64,000 nt of DNA from Dyadobacter sp. CY261 (GCF_021440085.1 NZ_JAKCPW010000003.1:553751-617750); one strand, 5' to 3'; positions 1 through 9,155 are shown, counted from the first letter of the stretch. Made by a program: numbers and translations. Notes: a model not told the origin generated them from the sequence alone.

Positions 1-941
1 ATGCTTTCGGTTCGATAGCCGCCCCGAAGTCCAAATTGCTCCTTATACCAGTATTCTGCACCCATAGCCACCACAACTTCCTGCATTTCCTCCTTAAATC
101 CGCCCGGCGCATCGGAAAATGACTGGATAATACCTTCCAAGTAGGGTTTTTGATTGACATTCCGGCCCGAAACAGGCGTAGGTACCAGCAGCTTTCCAGC
201 CTCCGCCGCCACGTTCAGTTTGTGCTGACCGCTGGCTGTATACGAGAACCCACCTCCGAGTCGGAGCGTTGTCGGCAGAAAATAGTCATTTGCTCCGCCA
301 TAGTTTAGCTTAGGGCCAATATTCGTCAGCGACACACCAACCGTCCAGTTCATATTTTCTGCTCCTTCGACATCCGGGGATTGGCTTCTATAAAACGCGC
401 CAATATCCCCGGCAACGACATTGGCCGTTTTAAGTACAACGCCGTTTATGACACCACTCCCGATACTTGAAGATAAATATTTGAGTGTCATTCCCATCGA
501 AAAGTGACTACCCAACTGCTTCGCATAGGCAGCATTGAAGGCAATATCTCTGCCCGCAAAGACGGAAGGTGAAGGACTATTCATTTGCGCCTGACTGAAA
601 TAATGCACAGACGCTCCCATAACCTGGCCCTTATTCAACTTTTTATAACCAGACACATACCCTACCCAGGCATTATCGATCAGAGACGGCAACCATGGCG
701 AATATGTCGCCGAAACCCCGAAGCTCCGTGGAGCGTCCGGCAGCTTGCCCGGATTCCAAAACATCGCATTCGCATCGCCATTGGTAGCGGTACCCGTGTA
801 TCCCATTCCACCCGCACGAGCATCCGGGGCAAGAGACAGGGCATAAGCTCCCGGATCCGGAATTCGTGGACTTGTCTGGGCACAGACAACCGTTGCATTG
901 CATATCAGTATGCACGCAAGTATGAGCCAAATTGCTTTCAT
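1..941 (-). CDS. porV: Type IX secretion outer-membrane protein PorV (partial, C-terminus outside window)
   Basis: The minus-strand frame is open from ATG at 941 to the window edge, giving 313 codons of a protein that is usually about 390 residues. Residues 1-22 form a signal peptide ending near CAQ. The following region (residues 32-60, with SLAPDARAGGMG and the FWNPGKLP motif) is the typical PorV/LptO N-terminal beta-barrel signature. PorV sits in the outer membrane and works with the PorU sortase to release and anchor type IX cargo proteins on the cell surface; this role is family knowledge. Neighbouring T9SS genes are not visible. The other open frames in this stretch are out of phase and lack any recognisable feature. 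Confidence 0.88.
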   Translation of the reverse strand, partial: MKAIWLILACILICNATVVCAQTSPRIPDPGAYALSLAPDARAGGMGYTGTATNGDANAMFWNPGKLPDAPRSFGVSATYSPWLPSLIDNAWVGYVSGYKKLNKGQVMGASVHYFSQAQMNSPSPSVFAGRDIAFNAAYAKQLGSHFSMGMTLKYLSSSIGSGVINGVVLKTANVVAGDIGAFYRSQSPDVEGAENMNWTVGVSLTNIGPKLNYGGANDYFLPTTLRLGGGFSYTASGQHKLNVAAEAGKLLVPTPVSGRNVNQKPYLEGIIQSFSDAPGGFKEEMQEVVVAMGAEYWYKEQFGLRGGYRTES

Positions 942-1075
942 GGAGATATGATTAGATTTAAATAGAGTCGGCATTCGGTTACAAAATTCAGAACGCAACA
1001 GCCTTTTCATTATTATACGCAATCTTCTATAAGTTCAAATAGCGCTAACACGAGCACTAGATAGGTATGGCGAAA

Positions 1076-1107
1076 ATATTTTCAGAAATTTAATGATATT
1101 TTCAGAA
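1076..1107. repeat. Two 12-base direct repeats upstream of the 2H phosphoesterase gene
   Basis: ATATTTTCAGAA occurs at 1076-1087 and again at 1096-1107, exactly 20 bases apart start to start. The copies lie just upstream of the predicted promoter of the gene at 1190. Two helical turns of spacing suggests a regulator-binding pair, but that is inference. Confidence 0.4.
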
Positions 1108-1114
1108 TCATTTT

Positions 1115-1145
1115 TTTGATATTAAAAACATCTTTATTATTTTTA
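1115..1145 (+). promoter_or_regulatory. Predicted Bacteroidota promoter for the 2H phosphoesterase gene
   Basis: A TTTG -33 box ending at 1118 is followed after 19 bases by TATTTTTA (1138-1145), one mismatch from the TAnnTTTG -7 consensus. Transcription would start near 1152, about 40 bases before the ATG at 1190. Confidence 0.4.
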
Positions 1146-1189
1146 CAAGTGAAATTTTTAACACAAAAATTTTATTACACTTCATCAAC

Positions 1190-1840
1190 ATGAAATCTAT
1201 TCACTTCAACAACAACGATTTGAGTACGATCAGGAATATCCGGGAGCACTTGTACGACTACCTCCTGGTTTTTTCCTGTGATCCGGTGACCGAGGCAGCC
1301 ATCGGAAGTATCAAGCAGTATTTTCAAAAAGCTTACGGGTGTGAACAGGCGGCTCATCTCCGCCCACACCTGACGCTTTTTAACTGCATTATCCACGAAC
1401 ACAAAATTGAGCGGGTCGTCCAGGGATTTGAAAAAGTGGCGCGTCATACGGCCCCTTTCCGCATCAAGCTGGATGGTTTCAACCGGTATGAAGGTGGAAC
1501 ATTCTACGTCGACCTGGAAGAAAACTCTTCGAAGGATGTGGCCGGGCTTGTGAAAGGTCTGAAATCCGAGACATTCGATCATCTTACGAAATGGGCGTCC
1601 GGGGAGTTCAGGTTTTGCTCTGATCCTCACATCACCGTTGCACGCCAAATGACGCCTGAACAGGTGAACAGCGCTGCGAAAGAATGGACGTACAAAAAAT
1701 TCAGCTCATCATTCCGCGTGACAGAAATGATATTGCTCAAACGGTCCCTCCTGAATGGCTCAAAATGTCAGGAAATAGCTCGTATGCCGTTACTGGGCTT
1801 GCCGGACAAGGCGTTGTTTGTGCAGGGGAGTTTGTTTTGA
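1190..1840 (+). CDS. 2H phosphoesterase family protein (2'-5' RNA ligase-like)
   Basis: The 216-residue protein carries the two HxT motifs that define the 2H phosphoesterase superfamily: H60-L-T62 in the string RPHLTLF and H147-I-T149 in the string DPHITVAR. In this family the two histidines form the active site that opens or closes 2',3'-cyclic phosphate bonds in RNA or nucleotides. The substrate here cannot be told from sequence. It is a single cytoplasmic gene with no signal peptide. It starts at the first ATG in frame, about 40 bases behind a predicted promoter. The gene to its right is convergent. Confidence 0.82.
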   Translation: MKSIHFNNNDLSTIRNIREHLYDYLLVFSCDPVTEAAIGSIKQYFQKAYGCEQAAHLRPHLTLFNCIIHEHKIERVVQGFEKVARHTAPFRIKLDGFNRYEGGTFYVDLEENSSKDVAGLVKGLKSETFDHLTKWASGEFRFCSDPHITVARQMTPEQVNSAAKEWTYKKFSSSFRVTEMILLKRSLLNGSKCQEIARMPLLGLPDKALFVQGSLF

Positions 1841-1900
1841 ATTTAAAACGATGGTTTCCACGGCATGAAAATACAAATTGGACCGGTTAGCCCTGAAACA

Positions 1901-2461
1901 CTATTGCGAGCGCCAGGTGTTTTCCCAACGATCCCGTAAGGATTGGTAGTAGTTTGGTTTCATGCTGCCTTGTTCAAAAGCGGTCTTTACACTTCCGTAG
2001 TGTTTCATTACGTAAGGCTGTTCGGCATGCCAGATGATATACCAGGCGATTTCAGCCCCTTGTTCGCCAAACAAATCTGTTCCAGGCCAACCGTATTTAG
2101 CAATGATCCGGCTCAAAAGAATTTGATTAACCGCATCCGTAGCCATAATGTTTCGCCAATAATATACTTGCCGCAGCGAATCTTTTGATCCGTTATGGAG
2201 ACTATCGCGATATTGCTGATCGGCATCATACATCTTTTGAAGGGTGATTTTCACTTCACCGACAGTTTGCTTTTCAATCGCAAGCACAACGGACACCCTA
2301 TCCTTTGGCTCTATGCGGAACCATTCGTTGTAATACTTGTGCCAACCAGTTGGCCTCTTTTCCAGTTCGCGCGCCAGCTGAGCGTAAGTTGTGTGAAAGT
2401 TCAATGTGGCCAGTACCAACAAAAGTATCGTCACTCGGCTGATCTTGTTTTTTTCAGGCAT
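1901..2461 (-). CDS. Secreted DUF6624-like protein
   Basis: The ATG at 2461 begins a 186-residue protein whose first 28 residues look like a signal peptide (MPEKNK, a hydrophobic stretch, then TTYAQ). An upstream in-frame start would add 26 residues with no signal-like features and is not preferred. The C-terminal half contains a GWPGTDLFGEQGAEIAW block followed by a histidine in WHAEQ, which resembles DUF6624 proteins of Bacteroidota. No enzymatic role is established for that family. It is probably periplasmic. It is convergent with the 2H phosphoesterase gene. Confidence 0.65.
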   Translation of the reverse strand: MPEKNKISRVTILLLVLATLNFHTTYAQLARELEKRPTGWHKYYNEWFRIEPKDRVSVVLAIEKQTVGEVKITLQKMYDADQQYRDSLHNGSKDSLRQVYYWRNIMATDAVNQILLSRIIAKYGWPGTDLFGEQGAEIAWYIIWHAEQPYVMKHYGSVKTAFEQGSMKPNYYQSLRDRWENTWRSQ

Positions 2462-2549
2462 TAGAGATTGTCGAAGATGGAGACTAAAACCGGTAACGCA
2501 TATCTTAATCGGATTGACTTTCTGGTCAAAGTTACGCACGAACCTAACG

Positions 2550-2975
2550 GTACGGCACTGGAAAAATAATCAGAAAGTAGCGTACGGAAAATCCTACGAG
2601 TACCGTACCACATATGACGGCAACGGGAATCCCACCAAAAGTGAGAATCTTATCGATCGGAGCGTTGATAACTACACCACCAATACCTACGGACCGGCCG
2701 ATCTGCAATCCCAAGCGAGGCCAGTTCATAAAGGGCATCCTGTCATTAAATCCCCGCTTGGAAGCAATGCCAATTTGATTACGTGCCCAATAAGTTATGA
2801 CCGGCAAAACGGTCAAAGCGCAATCAAGAGGTCGGAAACGACTTACGTCTACGAGTTCAATGCAAAAGGCTATGTGTCGGTAAATCGCTCCATTTCTAAG
2901 CGATATAATGCCTTAGGAAATTTTAGCGGGTCATCCGAAGGGACCGTTACGTATACTTACACCGGCTGTAACTGA
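2550..2975 (+). pseudogene. C-terminal remnant of a Bacteroidota lipoprotein
   Basis: The plus frame in this interval reads like the tail of a Bacteroidota lipoprotein of the DUF4595 kind. It has alternating aromatic strands such as YEYRTTYDGNGNPTKSE and TTYVYEFNAKGYVSVNRS, and a final VTYTYTGCN. The frame continues upstream only through DNA that is antisense to the neighbouring DUF6624-like gene and has no signal peptide, so the N-terminal part appears to be missing. It is read as a truncated gene. It could be expressed as a short protein, but nothing supports a proper start. Confidence 0.5.
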
Positions 2976-3079
2976 TTTTGAATGGAAAGCCGGGTTTAGT
3001 AACTTGTAGCCTGACATTCGACGGTCGAAATGCATTCTACCCTGAATGCGCAAGGCCTACGTTTCCTAACCACCTTTTT

Positions 3080-4951
3080 ATGAAACCAAAACTCCTTTTA
3101 CGCTCAACGGTCGGACTGATGTTTTGTGGGCTCAGCGCCTTTTCGCAGTCGTTCAACAACTTCCCTGTTACTACCCAAAAACCGCCGCTGCATGGCAAGC
3201 ATTGGATGGGAATCACCGGCAAGCCGTTGGCTGCAACTGCCGGTGCGATGATTTTCAGTAAAGGCGGTAATGCCATTGATGCGTCATGTGCTATGCTGGC
3301 TGCTACCTGTACGATGTGGGATGTTCTGAGCTGGGGCGGGGAAACACAGGCGTTAATCTATAATCCCAAGACCAAAAAGGTGATCGCGCTCAATGCGATG
3401 GGCGTTGCCCCTACCGGCGCCACGGCTGAGTTTTTCAAGAATAAAGGGATGAACTACCCACCTGAATACGGTCCGTTGGCCGCTACGACGCCTGGTACAC
3501 CCGGCGGACTGATGACCATGCTGGCCGAATATGGCACAATGAGCCTCAAAGATGTGCTCGGGCCTGCGATGCAAATCGCGGAAGGTTATCCGATTGAAGC
3601 ACAAACAGCCAATTCGATCGAGCGCGAAAAAGCCGAGATCAAAAAATGGCCTTATTCAACAAAGGTTTTCCTACCACATTTAGGCCAAAAACGCGAAGCA
3701 CCGGACGCAGGCGAGATATTTGTTCAAAAAGACCTTCGCGCCACGCTCCAAAACTTGGTCGATACCGAGCAGCAAGCGCTGAAAAGCGGTAAAAACCGCA
3801 AGGAAGCTATTTACGCGGCTAATGACCGGTTCTATAAAGGCGATATCGCAAAAGAGATCGCCCGGGGTTGCCAGGAACAGGGCGGGCTGATCACCGAACA
3901 GGATATGGCCAACTGGAAAGTCAAGATCGAGGAGCCTTTAATGGTCACTTACAAAGGGATCGAGGTTTACAAAATGCAGCAGTGGACGCAAGGCCCCGTC
4001 ATGTTGCAAGCCCTCAATATGTTGGAAAACTTTGATTTAAAGGGAATGGGATACAACTCCTCCCGCTATGTGCACACTTTGTATCAGGTTATGAACATGG
4101 CGTTTGCTGACCGGGATTTCTATTATGGCGACCCTGCTTTCGCACCGGAAGAACCCATGAAAGGCCTGCTTTCGAAGGAATATGCCAAGGAAAGGATCAA
4201 GCAGATCAACTGGGAACGGAACGATATAAAAACTTTGCCGGGCGATCCTTATCCCTTTGAAGGCAAAAAGAATCCATTCGCGGATCAAATCAAAAGCTGG
4301 GGTAACTTCCAGGCGTCGACGAGCCGTAATGTGAACGGATTAGACGAGAAATTCATGGGGGAATTTACGGCAGGCACAACTTCTGTAGAAGCTGCCGACG
4401 AAGAGGGATGGGTGGTAAGCATCACGCCCAGCGGTGGCTGGGTCCCTGCCTGCATTGCTGGTAATACGGGCGTTGGCCTTAGCCAGCGCATGCAATCGTT
4501 CGTGCTCGATGCGCGTGAAAACCCGTTCAATGTAGTTGAACCCGGCAAACGGCCAAGGGTGACGCTTACGCCCAGTCTCACATTAAAAGACGGCAAGCCG
4601 TTTCTTTCCTTTGCCAAGCAAGCCGGTGACGAGCAGGATCAACTGCTTTTACAATTCTTTTTGAATGTAGTTGAATTTGGGATGACCGTGCAGGAGGCAA
4701 CGGAGGCCCCCAGCTTCAAAACGTTGCAGATGTACGCCAGCTTCGGAAAACACGAAAAGGAACCAGGTGGTCTGATCCTTAATCAATCCATGCCCGACTG
4801 GACGCGTAAGGAGCTGTCTCGAATGGGGTACAAACTGACCTATCAACCTCGCACCAGCGGACCTATCAACGCTATCTATTTCGATTGGCAACATGGCTCA
4901 TTCTGGGGAGGATCCAGTAATCATGGGGAAGATTACGGTTTCGGATGGTGA
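3080..4951 (+). CDS. Gamma-glutamyltransferase family protein, secreted
   Basis: The 623-residue protein starts at ATG 3080, giving a clean signal peptide (MKPKLLLRS, a hydrophobic core, then AFSQS). An earlier in-frame start would bury it. The body matches the gamma-glutamyltransferase Ntn-hydrolase fold: KGGNAIDAS near residue 60, GTPGG near residue 140, and a G-T433-T434-S435 processing site. Thr433 would be the autocatalytic nucleophile that starts the small subunit. Such enzymes hydrolyse or transfer gamma-glutamyl groups from glutathione and related peptides in the periplasm. The usual TTH is TTS here, as in several related acylases, so substrate specificity is uncertain. It appears monocistronic. 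Confidence 0.87.
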   Translation: MKPKLLLRSTVGLMFCGLSAFSQSFNNFPVTTQKPPLHGKHWMGITGKPLAATAGAMIFSKGGNAIDASCAMLAATCTMWDVLSWGGETQALIYNPKTKKVIALNAMGVAPTGATAEFFKNKGMNYPPEYGPLAATTPGTPGGLMTMLAEYGTMSLKDVLGPAMQIAEGYPIEAQTANSIEREKAEIKKWPYSTKVFLPHLGQKREAPDAGEIFVQKDLRATLQNLVDTEQQALKSGKNRKEAIYAANDRFYKGDIAKEIARGCQEQGGLITEQDMANWKVKIEEPLMVTYKGIEVYKMQQWTQGPVMLQALNMLENFDLKGMGYNSSRYVHTLYQVMNMAFADRDFYYGDPAFAPEEPMKGLLSKEYAKERIKQINWERNDIKTLPGDPYPFEGKKNPFADQIKSWGNFQASTSRNVNGLDEKFMGEFTAGTTSVEAADEEGWVVSITPSGGWVPACIAGNTGVGLSQRMQSFVLDARENPFNVVEPGKRPRVTLTPSLTLKDGKPFLSFAKQAGDEQDQLLLQFFLNVVEFGMTVQEATEAPSFKTLQMYASFGKHEKEPGGLILNQSMPDWTRKELSRMGYKLTYQPRTSGPINAIYFDWQHGSFWGGSSNHGEDYGFGW

Positions 4952-5066
4952 TCACCCGACGGTTTGTCCAAAGCGGATCCCGCTCCCATTCGAATCGGTC
5001 GCCACGAATTTGCGAAGCCCCAGAGCTGGCTATCCGGTTCATTCGGCAGGTTAGATAAAAAAAATT

Positions 5067-5900
5067 TCATAATTGCGACCGGTCCATAATGCGGATCATG
5101 CCAAATACCTGACCGAAACCGGTTTGCCGATAAAAAGGGGCTAAACCCTCAGCCGTGAACAGTCCGACCAATGCGCCTTCGGGCGCGTTGGCATCCAGCC
5201 AACGTTTTACCTCCTTCATGATCACCGAGCCGACCTTTTTACGCTGCCATTCCTCATGCACCATGACATCCTTGATATAGAAAAAGCTAATTCCGTCACC
5301 TAAGACCAATGCACAGCCGATCGCCTCACCGGTTTCTGCATTTTCCGCGACGGCTATAAAAAGCGTTGCGTCCAGTTTCTTTTGAAGTAGTTCATCCGGC
5401 TGTGTACTCGCCCACCCGACCGATTTGGCAAGGTGGCGGTATTCCGCGATTGTTAGCATACGACCTACAACCCTGACGGCCGTCGGCAACGGCTCCGACT
5501 TGTGACCACTCTCCGATGACGACGGGGCAGCGAAAGTCACGTAATTGCCGTTAAGGTCCTTCACAACATATTCCTCAAAACCCCACGGCTGCTTGGCCAG
5601 AGGCATTATAATTTCCGCCCTAAGTTCCTGATGCACTTGATAAAGCTCCCGGATATTCTTGACCCTAAGCCACACACATTGCCCACGCAGCCGTTCGGCG
5701 GCTTCCGCATTCCGGGAGAACTGAATAAATGCCCCATGCCAGTTGACGCCTCCATGATTTGGGGGGGTGCCCCATGTCCAATGACCGGGAAAACCCAGTA
5801 CTTCATGCCAATATTTTACAGTTGCAGCGACGTCGTTAACCGCTAATACCGGTTCGGCATGGGAAATGAACGGCTCGGGCTGGATCTCGGTAGTTTGCAT
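5067..5900 (-). CDS. Fusion of a glyoxalase-like (VOC) domain and a GNAT acetyltransferase
   Basis: The 277-residue protein from ATG 5900 has two parts. Residues about 13-130 are a VOC/bleomycin-resistance-like domain, with AEPVLAVNDVAATVKYWHEVLGF at the start and EEYVVKDLNGNYVTFA at the end. Residues about 145-277 are a GNAT domain with the acetyl-CoA-binding string EEWQRKKVGSVIM and the C-terminal APFYRQTGFGQVF. VOC domains often bind small hydrophobic toxins or metals, and GNAT domains acetylate amines. A joint detoxification role is plausible but inferred. The true start was taken as the ATG at 5900, because a start at 5951 overlaps the neighbouring gene. Confidence 0.75.
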   Translation of the reverse strand: MQTTEIQPEPFISHAEPVLAVNDVAATVKYWHEVLGFPGHWTWGTPPNHGGVNWHGAFIQFSRNAEAAERLRGQCVWLRVKNIRELYQVHQELRAEIIMPLAKQPWGFEEYVVKDLNGNYVTFAAPSSSESGHKSEPLPTAVRVVGRMLTIAEYRHLAKSVGWASTQPDELLQKKLDATLFIAVAENAETGEAIGCALVLGDGISFFYIKDVMVHEEWQRKKVGSVIMKEVKRWLDANAPEGALVGLFTAEGLAPFYRQTGFGQVFGMIRIMDRSQL

Positions 5901-5943
5901 GGTCGCTTTCGTTTGAATATCCGGTCTTGTTTTGGCCCTTGTC

Positions 5944-6382
5944 TCAGGCATTGGGCCAGTTTAATGCCAATACATTTTCATACCCGCGCCTTTCAGCCCA
6001 CGCACGCGGGCGCGACCAGGGTTTGTCTGTCGGCAAATTCGGGTCGGCACCATTATCGAGCAGGAATTGCACCATTTCCGCCTTATTGGCTTTGGCCGAC
6101 CAACCGAGCGGCGTTGTACAATGTTGTTCGCCGACCGCATTAATGTCAGCACCATTTTCGAGAAAAATAGCGGCATTATGCACATCACCATGTTCTGCGA
6201 AACGGTGCAATGGAGTAATACCAAGCCAGTTCTTCAAATTGGGATCCATTCCCCGCCGAAATAAAAATTCAGTTAATTCGCGGCTTTTAATAGCATGCGC
6301 AAAACATTTTCCAAACATCGGTACCCAGTCCCGTAGACCAGAATAACGGCTCTTCTTTTTGGAGTGCGGCGGGCTGTGTCAT
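5944..6382 (-). pseudogene. Ankyrin-repeat gene with a single-base frameshift
   Basis: From ATG 6382 the frame reads MTQPAALQKEEPLFWSTG and on to MFCACY, then stops. A second frame (ATG 6318, ending at 5944) begins just before this and carries three ankyrin repeats (GITPLHRFAEHGD, TTPLGWSAKANKAEMVQFLL, RPRAWAERRGYENV). Removing one T at about 6291 joins the frames as MFCACIKSRELTEFLF, which reads as natural ankyrin sequence and would give about 146 residues. The gene is therefore either disrupted or affected by a sequencing error. The 124-residue downstream part alone could still fold as ankyrin repeats. Its partner protein is unknown. Confidence 0.55.
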
Positions 6383-6383
6383 C

Positions 6384-6413
6384 TTGAAACGGGTTTGATC
6401 CGGCGTATTTTTG
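6384..6413 (+). promoter_or_regulatory. Predicted promoter for the GNAT gene at 6453
   Basis: TTG at 6384-6386 is followed by 19 bases and a perfect TAnnTTTG match, TATTTTTG, at 6406-6413. The predicted start of transcription near 6420 leaves a leader of about 33 bases before ATG 6453. Confidence 0.5.
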
Positions 6414-6452
6414 TAATAAAATACTCGTGTAGTTAATTATTTTTCAAATCAA

Positions 6453-6875
6453 ATGAAAGGCGTGGATTCAATTGAAATTCAAAAAGTTAATGCTGATGAT
6501 CTGATGGATATCCGGCATGTTGTACTCTGGCCGGACAAGCCCCGCGAATTTATTAAAGTACCGGAAGACGAAAGCGGCACACACTTTGGGTTATACTTTG
6601 ATGGCGCTATTGTGTCGGCAATCTCGCTCTTTCCAGACGGCTTGAATATCCGGTTCAGAAAATTTGCAACATTACCTGGCTTTCAAGGCAAAGGACTTGG
6701 TTCCAAGCTATTGCAACACGCCATTATACATGCTCAGAATCAAGGATTTGTACGAATGTGGTGCGACGCACGTACCGACGCATTGCGTTTTTACGAGCGT
6801 TTCGGTTTCACCAAGTTTTCAGAACCTTTCTTTAAGGAACATTTAGAGTACTACAAGATCGAACGAATGCTTTAA
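6453..6875 (+). CDS. GNAT family N-acetyltransferase
   Basis: The 140-residue protein is a single GNAT domain. The acetyl-CoA-binding motif A is seen as FATLPGFQGKGLGSKLL (residues about 71-87), followed by the motif B strand FVRMWCDARTDALRFYERFGF. GNAT enzymes move an acetyl group from acetyl-CoA to an amine; the substrate cannot be predicted. The gene has a good predicted promoter. Its stop overlaps the end of the convergent winged-helix gene by four bases. The product is cytoplasmic, with no extra domain. Confidence 0.82.
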   Translation: MKGVDSIEIQKVNADDLMDIRHVVLWPDKPREFIKVPEDESGTHFGLYFDGAIVSAISLFPDGLNIRFRKFATLPGFQGKGLGSKLLQHAIIHAQNQGFVRMWCDARTDALRFYERFGFTKFSEPFFKEHLEYYKIERML

Positions 6876-7957
6876 GGTTCGTTTCTTTCAAAAACTATAT
6901 TTTTCTTCCCAATAAATCGCGCATAGGACGCACCTGCCGCTTGAAGAGATCTTTCTGCCGATGCGGGTATTTTGGCCAAAGGTGTAATTTCAATACTAAC
7001 TAAGTCCTTCTTCTCCGTCCGCCGCCATGCAGCGACGATCTTCCCTTTGACCATCATTGACGGCTTGAAGATACCGTTCCCGGACTCCGGATTCTGCGCA
7101 ACGGCATCGTCCATCGCCGCACGCCGATCGGCGTAACCGACGGTAAGCTCGTCATATGGCGGAATCAGCAAGGCCTTGGAAGGCATTACCGGCAATTCGG
7201 AATAACCTGTAAAAATATACTCCCATTCTCTTACCTTGGCCGTTTCAAAATCACCTCTGACAGCTTCGAAACCGAGTTTTGCATCGCTAACCGGCAAGCC
7301 GCTCCACCACGCAAAATCCTGGATAGTCGCCGGCCCGTGGCTTTTGAAATAGCGCTTAGCCAAGGCTGCTAATGCCTCTTCGCGTGGCAACACCGTCGCT
7401 GCGGGCACTTTACGATCGAACAGCGCATAAGTAAACTTTTTCCCGCGCCGCGCGCCGTTGCATATTACCTTGTCGAGCTCCGCCTGGAACATAATATGCG
7501 TGGCGCGGAGATTGTCCGTTTCGATCCCCGCCTTGTTGACTTCCGCAATGATTTCCTCCCGCGTCAGTTCATCGCCGTCAGCTAACAGCTTACCGATCAG
7601 ATCATTGGTAATATTGAATACTGCATTGTCGAGTTTGAGCTGCCGGTACATAGTGCCTGCGAGTCTGATGACGTGTGGGGCGGTGAGGTCCGTCATCCAG
7701 CGGACATCCTCTTTTGCTACAAAATGCCAGGTAGGGCGCATAATGTGTGTCCGGATAATGCCACCGGCGTCGATGGCCTTCTCCACGCTGGCGTCCGTTT
7801 CCTTTTTAAGCCGTAAACCCAATGCCCATTTCGCCATGGCAAAGTCCTGTGCTTGCACAGCACCCATCCAGGCTACCAATGCGGCCGGATCTGTGAACCT
7901 GGTTTGGAGGATTTGCTGATTGGCAAAGCGCAACGCTTGGATGTCGGATAAGGTCAT
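6872..7957 (-). CDS. Winged-helix DNA-binding domain protein (HTH_42 / DUF1006 family)
   Basis: The 361-residue protein opens with the family signature: LRFANQQIL, then AWMGAVQAQDFAMAKWALGLR, then IIRTHIMRPTWHFVA near residue 87. This matches the HTH_42 winged-helix family, which also contains the AlkX/YcaQ-type DNA glycosylases. The characteristic central block SHGPATIQDFAWWSGLP is present near residue 210. Family members bind DNA and some unhook interstrand crosslinks. Catalytic identity here is not certain, because this subgroup is usually annotated only as winged helix. The length is normal. It overlaps the convergent GNAT gene by four bases. Confidence 0.8.
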   Translation of the reverse strand: MTLSDIQALRFANQQILQTRFTDPAALVAWMGAVQAQDFAMAKWALGLRLKKETDASVEKAIDAGGIIRTHIMRPTWHFVAKEDVRWMTDLTAPHVIRLAGTMYRQLKLDNAVFNITNDLIGKLLADGDELTREEIIAEVNKAGIETDNLRATHIMFQAELDKVICNGARRGKKFTYALFDRKVPAATVLPREEALAALAKRYFKSHGPATIQDFAWWSGLPVSDAKLGFEAVRGDFETAKVREWEYIFTGYSELPVMPSKALLIPPYDELTVGYADRRAAMDDAVAQNPESGNGIFKPSMMVKGKIVAAWRRTEKKDLVSIEITPLAKIPASAERSLQAAGASYARFIGKKNIVFERNEP

Positions 7958-8125
7958 GGCCGGATAAATGGAGTTTGATACACAAAGATCGGGTTTGCTA
8001 AAATGAGGATTTATATCAAAAAAAGAAACCCTATCTACCCGAACGGTGACAGGGCCTCACTACTAAATGGACATCATTTAAGCGTTATCCGGTAACATTC
8101 CGGATCTTTCATGGCTTCGATACAT

Positions 8126-8509
8126 TTACTTTGAAACGGAAACTTGTTTAAGCCCGGCAGACTGGAAGTAAGCCATCGCAGCTACCCACGCTGCCACCGC
8201 GCCGATAAGGATATATCCGAGGATCGAAATCGGAAATGGCTGGAAGAGTACAATTGCTGCGCTACCGATTACCCAAGCCGCGTCCAGCACGATAACCAGT
8301 CGCACGGCGCGAACATTTATGGGGTTTCCACGGCTTACCGAAAAGACCAGTGTCGCGAAAGCGATCAGGAAAATACCTGTTTCAATAAAAGGCATTGTAG
8401 CGGTTGTTTCGAATATGCCCGCTATGGCTTCGAAAAAAACGGCAAGCCCCAAACCGGTTGCACCTGAACTGATTGCATTGATGAGCATTACATTTCTGAG
8501 CGTTTTCAT
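8126..8509 (-). CDS. Small integral membrane protein with four predicted helices
   Basis: The 127-residue protein from ATG 8509 has four hydrophobic segments: about residues 6-30, 38-57, 69-90 and 95-118. They are separated by short charged turns such as SRGNPINVRAVR. The composition and spacing fit a four-helix inner-membrane protein. No family is recognised with confidence and no function is proposed. A start at 8542 would add eleven polar residues and is less likely. It stands alone between two other minus-strand genes. Confidence 0.65.
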   Translation of the reverse strand: MKTLRNVMLINAISSGATGLGLAVFFEAIAGIFETTATMPFIETGIFLIAFATLVFSVSRGNPINVRAVRLVIVLDAAWVIGSAAIVLFQPFPISILGYILIGAVAAWVAAMAYFQSAGLKQVSVSK

Positions 8510-8687
8510 ATGTCGATTGTTTGGTTGTTTTTGATGAAACAAAGGTAGAGGCGTCCCTCCGCTTGGAGCTTACCTCCACGCGCCAACGGCTTACCATTTT
8601 ATGACAAACCTGCAATCATAACAACCGAAGAAGATGCCCCGGAACGTCGTCGGGCGTCCGGAGCGAAACATCAGGACTAAATAAATG

Positions 8688-9155
8688 TTAAATGCCAGTG
8701 GCAAGCCGCATTTCGGTGAGCATTTTTTTGAAACCTACCTTTTCGTAGGCGGCAATGGCCGGTGTGTTGTCGGAATAAACCTGCAATCGGACCTCGTCCA
8801 GTCCTTTGCCGCGCGCCCATTCGACGAGCCCATCGATAATCAGCTTATTAATCCCTCTACCGCGCATATCGGGTTCTGTATACATAAAACCCAGGAATGC
8901 GTACCGTTTGAAGCGATTGTAAGGTTTTCCTTCGAGAATTCGGGCATTACCGCTTGCAACGAGCCTGTCGCCCATCACAGCCACGACCACTTCGGCGTCG
9001 TCACTGCGGATCATTTTTTCCAGATCGTAATAATGAAATTCCTCTGCGACAAAAGTATCGTCGAGCGGACGCTCGTTGGCGATCAGGTTTTGTTCGAATG
9101 CAAGAAGTGCGGGAAGCTCGTCGAGCCGCGCCTGGCGGATTTGAATGTTTTCCAT
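8688..9155 (-). CDS. GNAT family N-acetyltransferase
   Basis: From ATG 9155 the protein has 155 residues and begins MENIQIRQARLDELPAL, a typical GNAT start. Motif A appears as MYTEPDMRGRGINKLIIDGL, and the closing strands as VRLQVYSDNTPAIAAYEKVGF. It is a complete single-domain acetyl-CoA-dependent acetyltransferase of unknown substrate. An upstream in-frame start would add 21 residues that do not align with GNAT folds. It precedes no clear operon partner. Confidence 0.8.
   Translation of the reverse strand: MENIQIRQARLDELPALLAFEQNLIANERPLDDTFVAEEFHYYDLEKMIRSDDAEVVVAVMGDRLVASGNARILEGKPYNRFKRYAFLGFMYTEPDMRGRGINKLIIDGLVEWARGKGLDEVRLQVYSDNTPAIAAYEKVGFKKMLTEMRLATGI

Noticed and set aside
585..965. 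Plus-strand frame over porV
   Set aside because: The minus frame has a signal peptide and PorV signature motifs and stays open to the window edge. The plus frame is Arg-rich without motifs.
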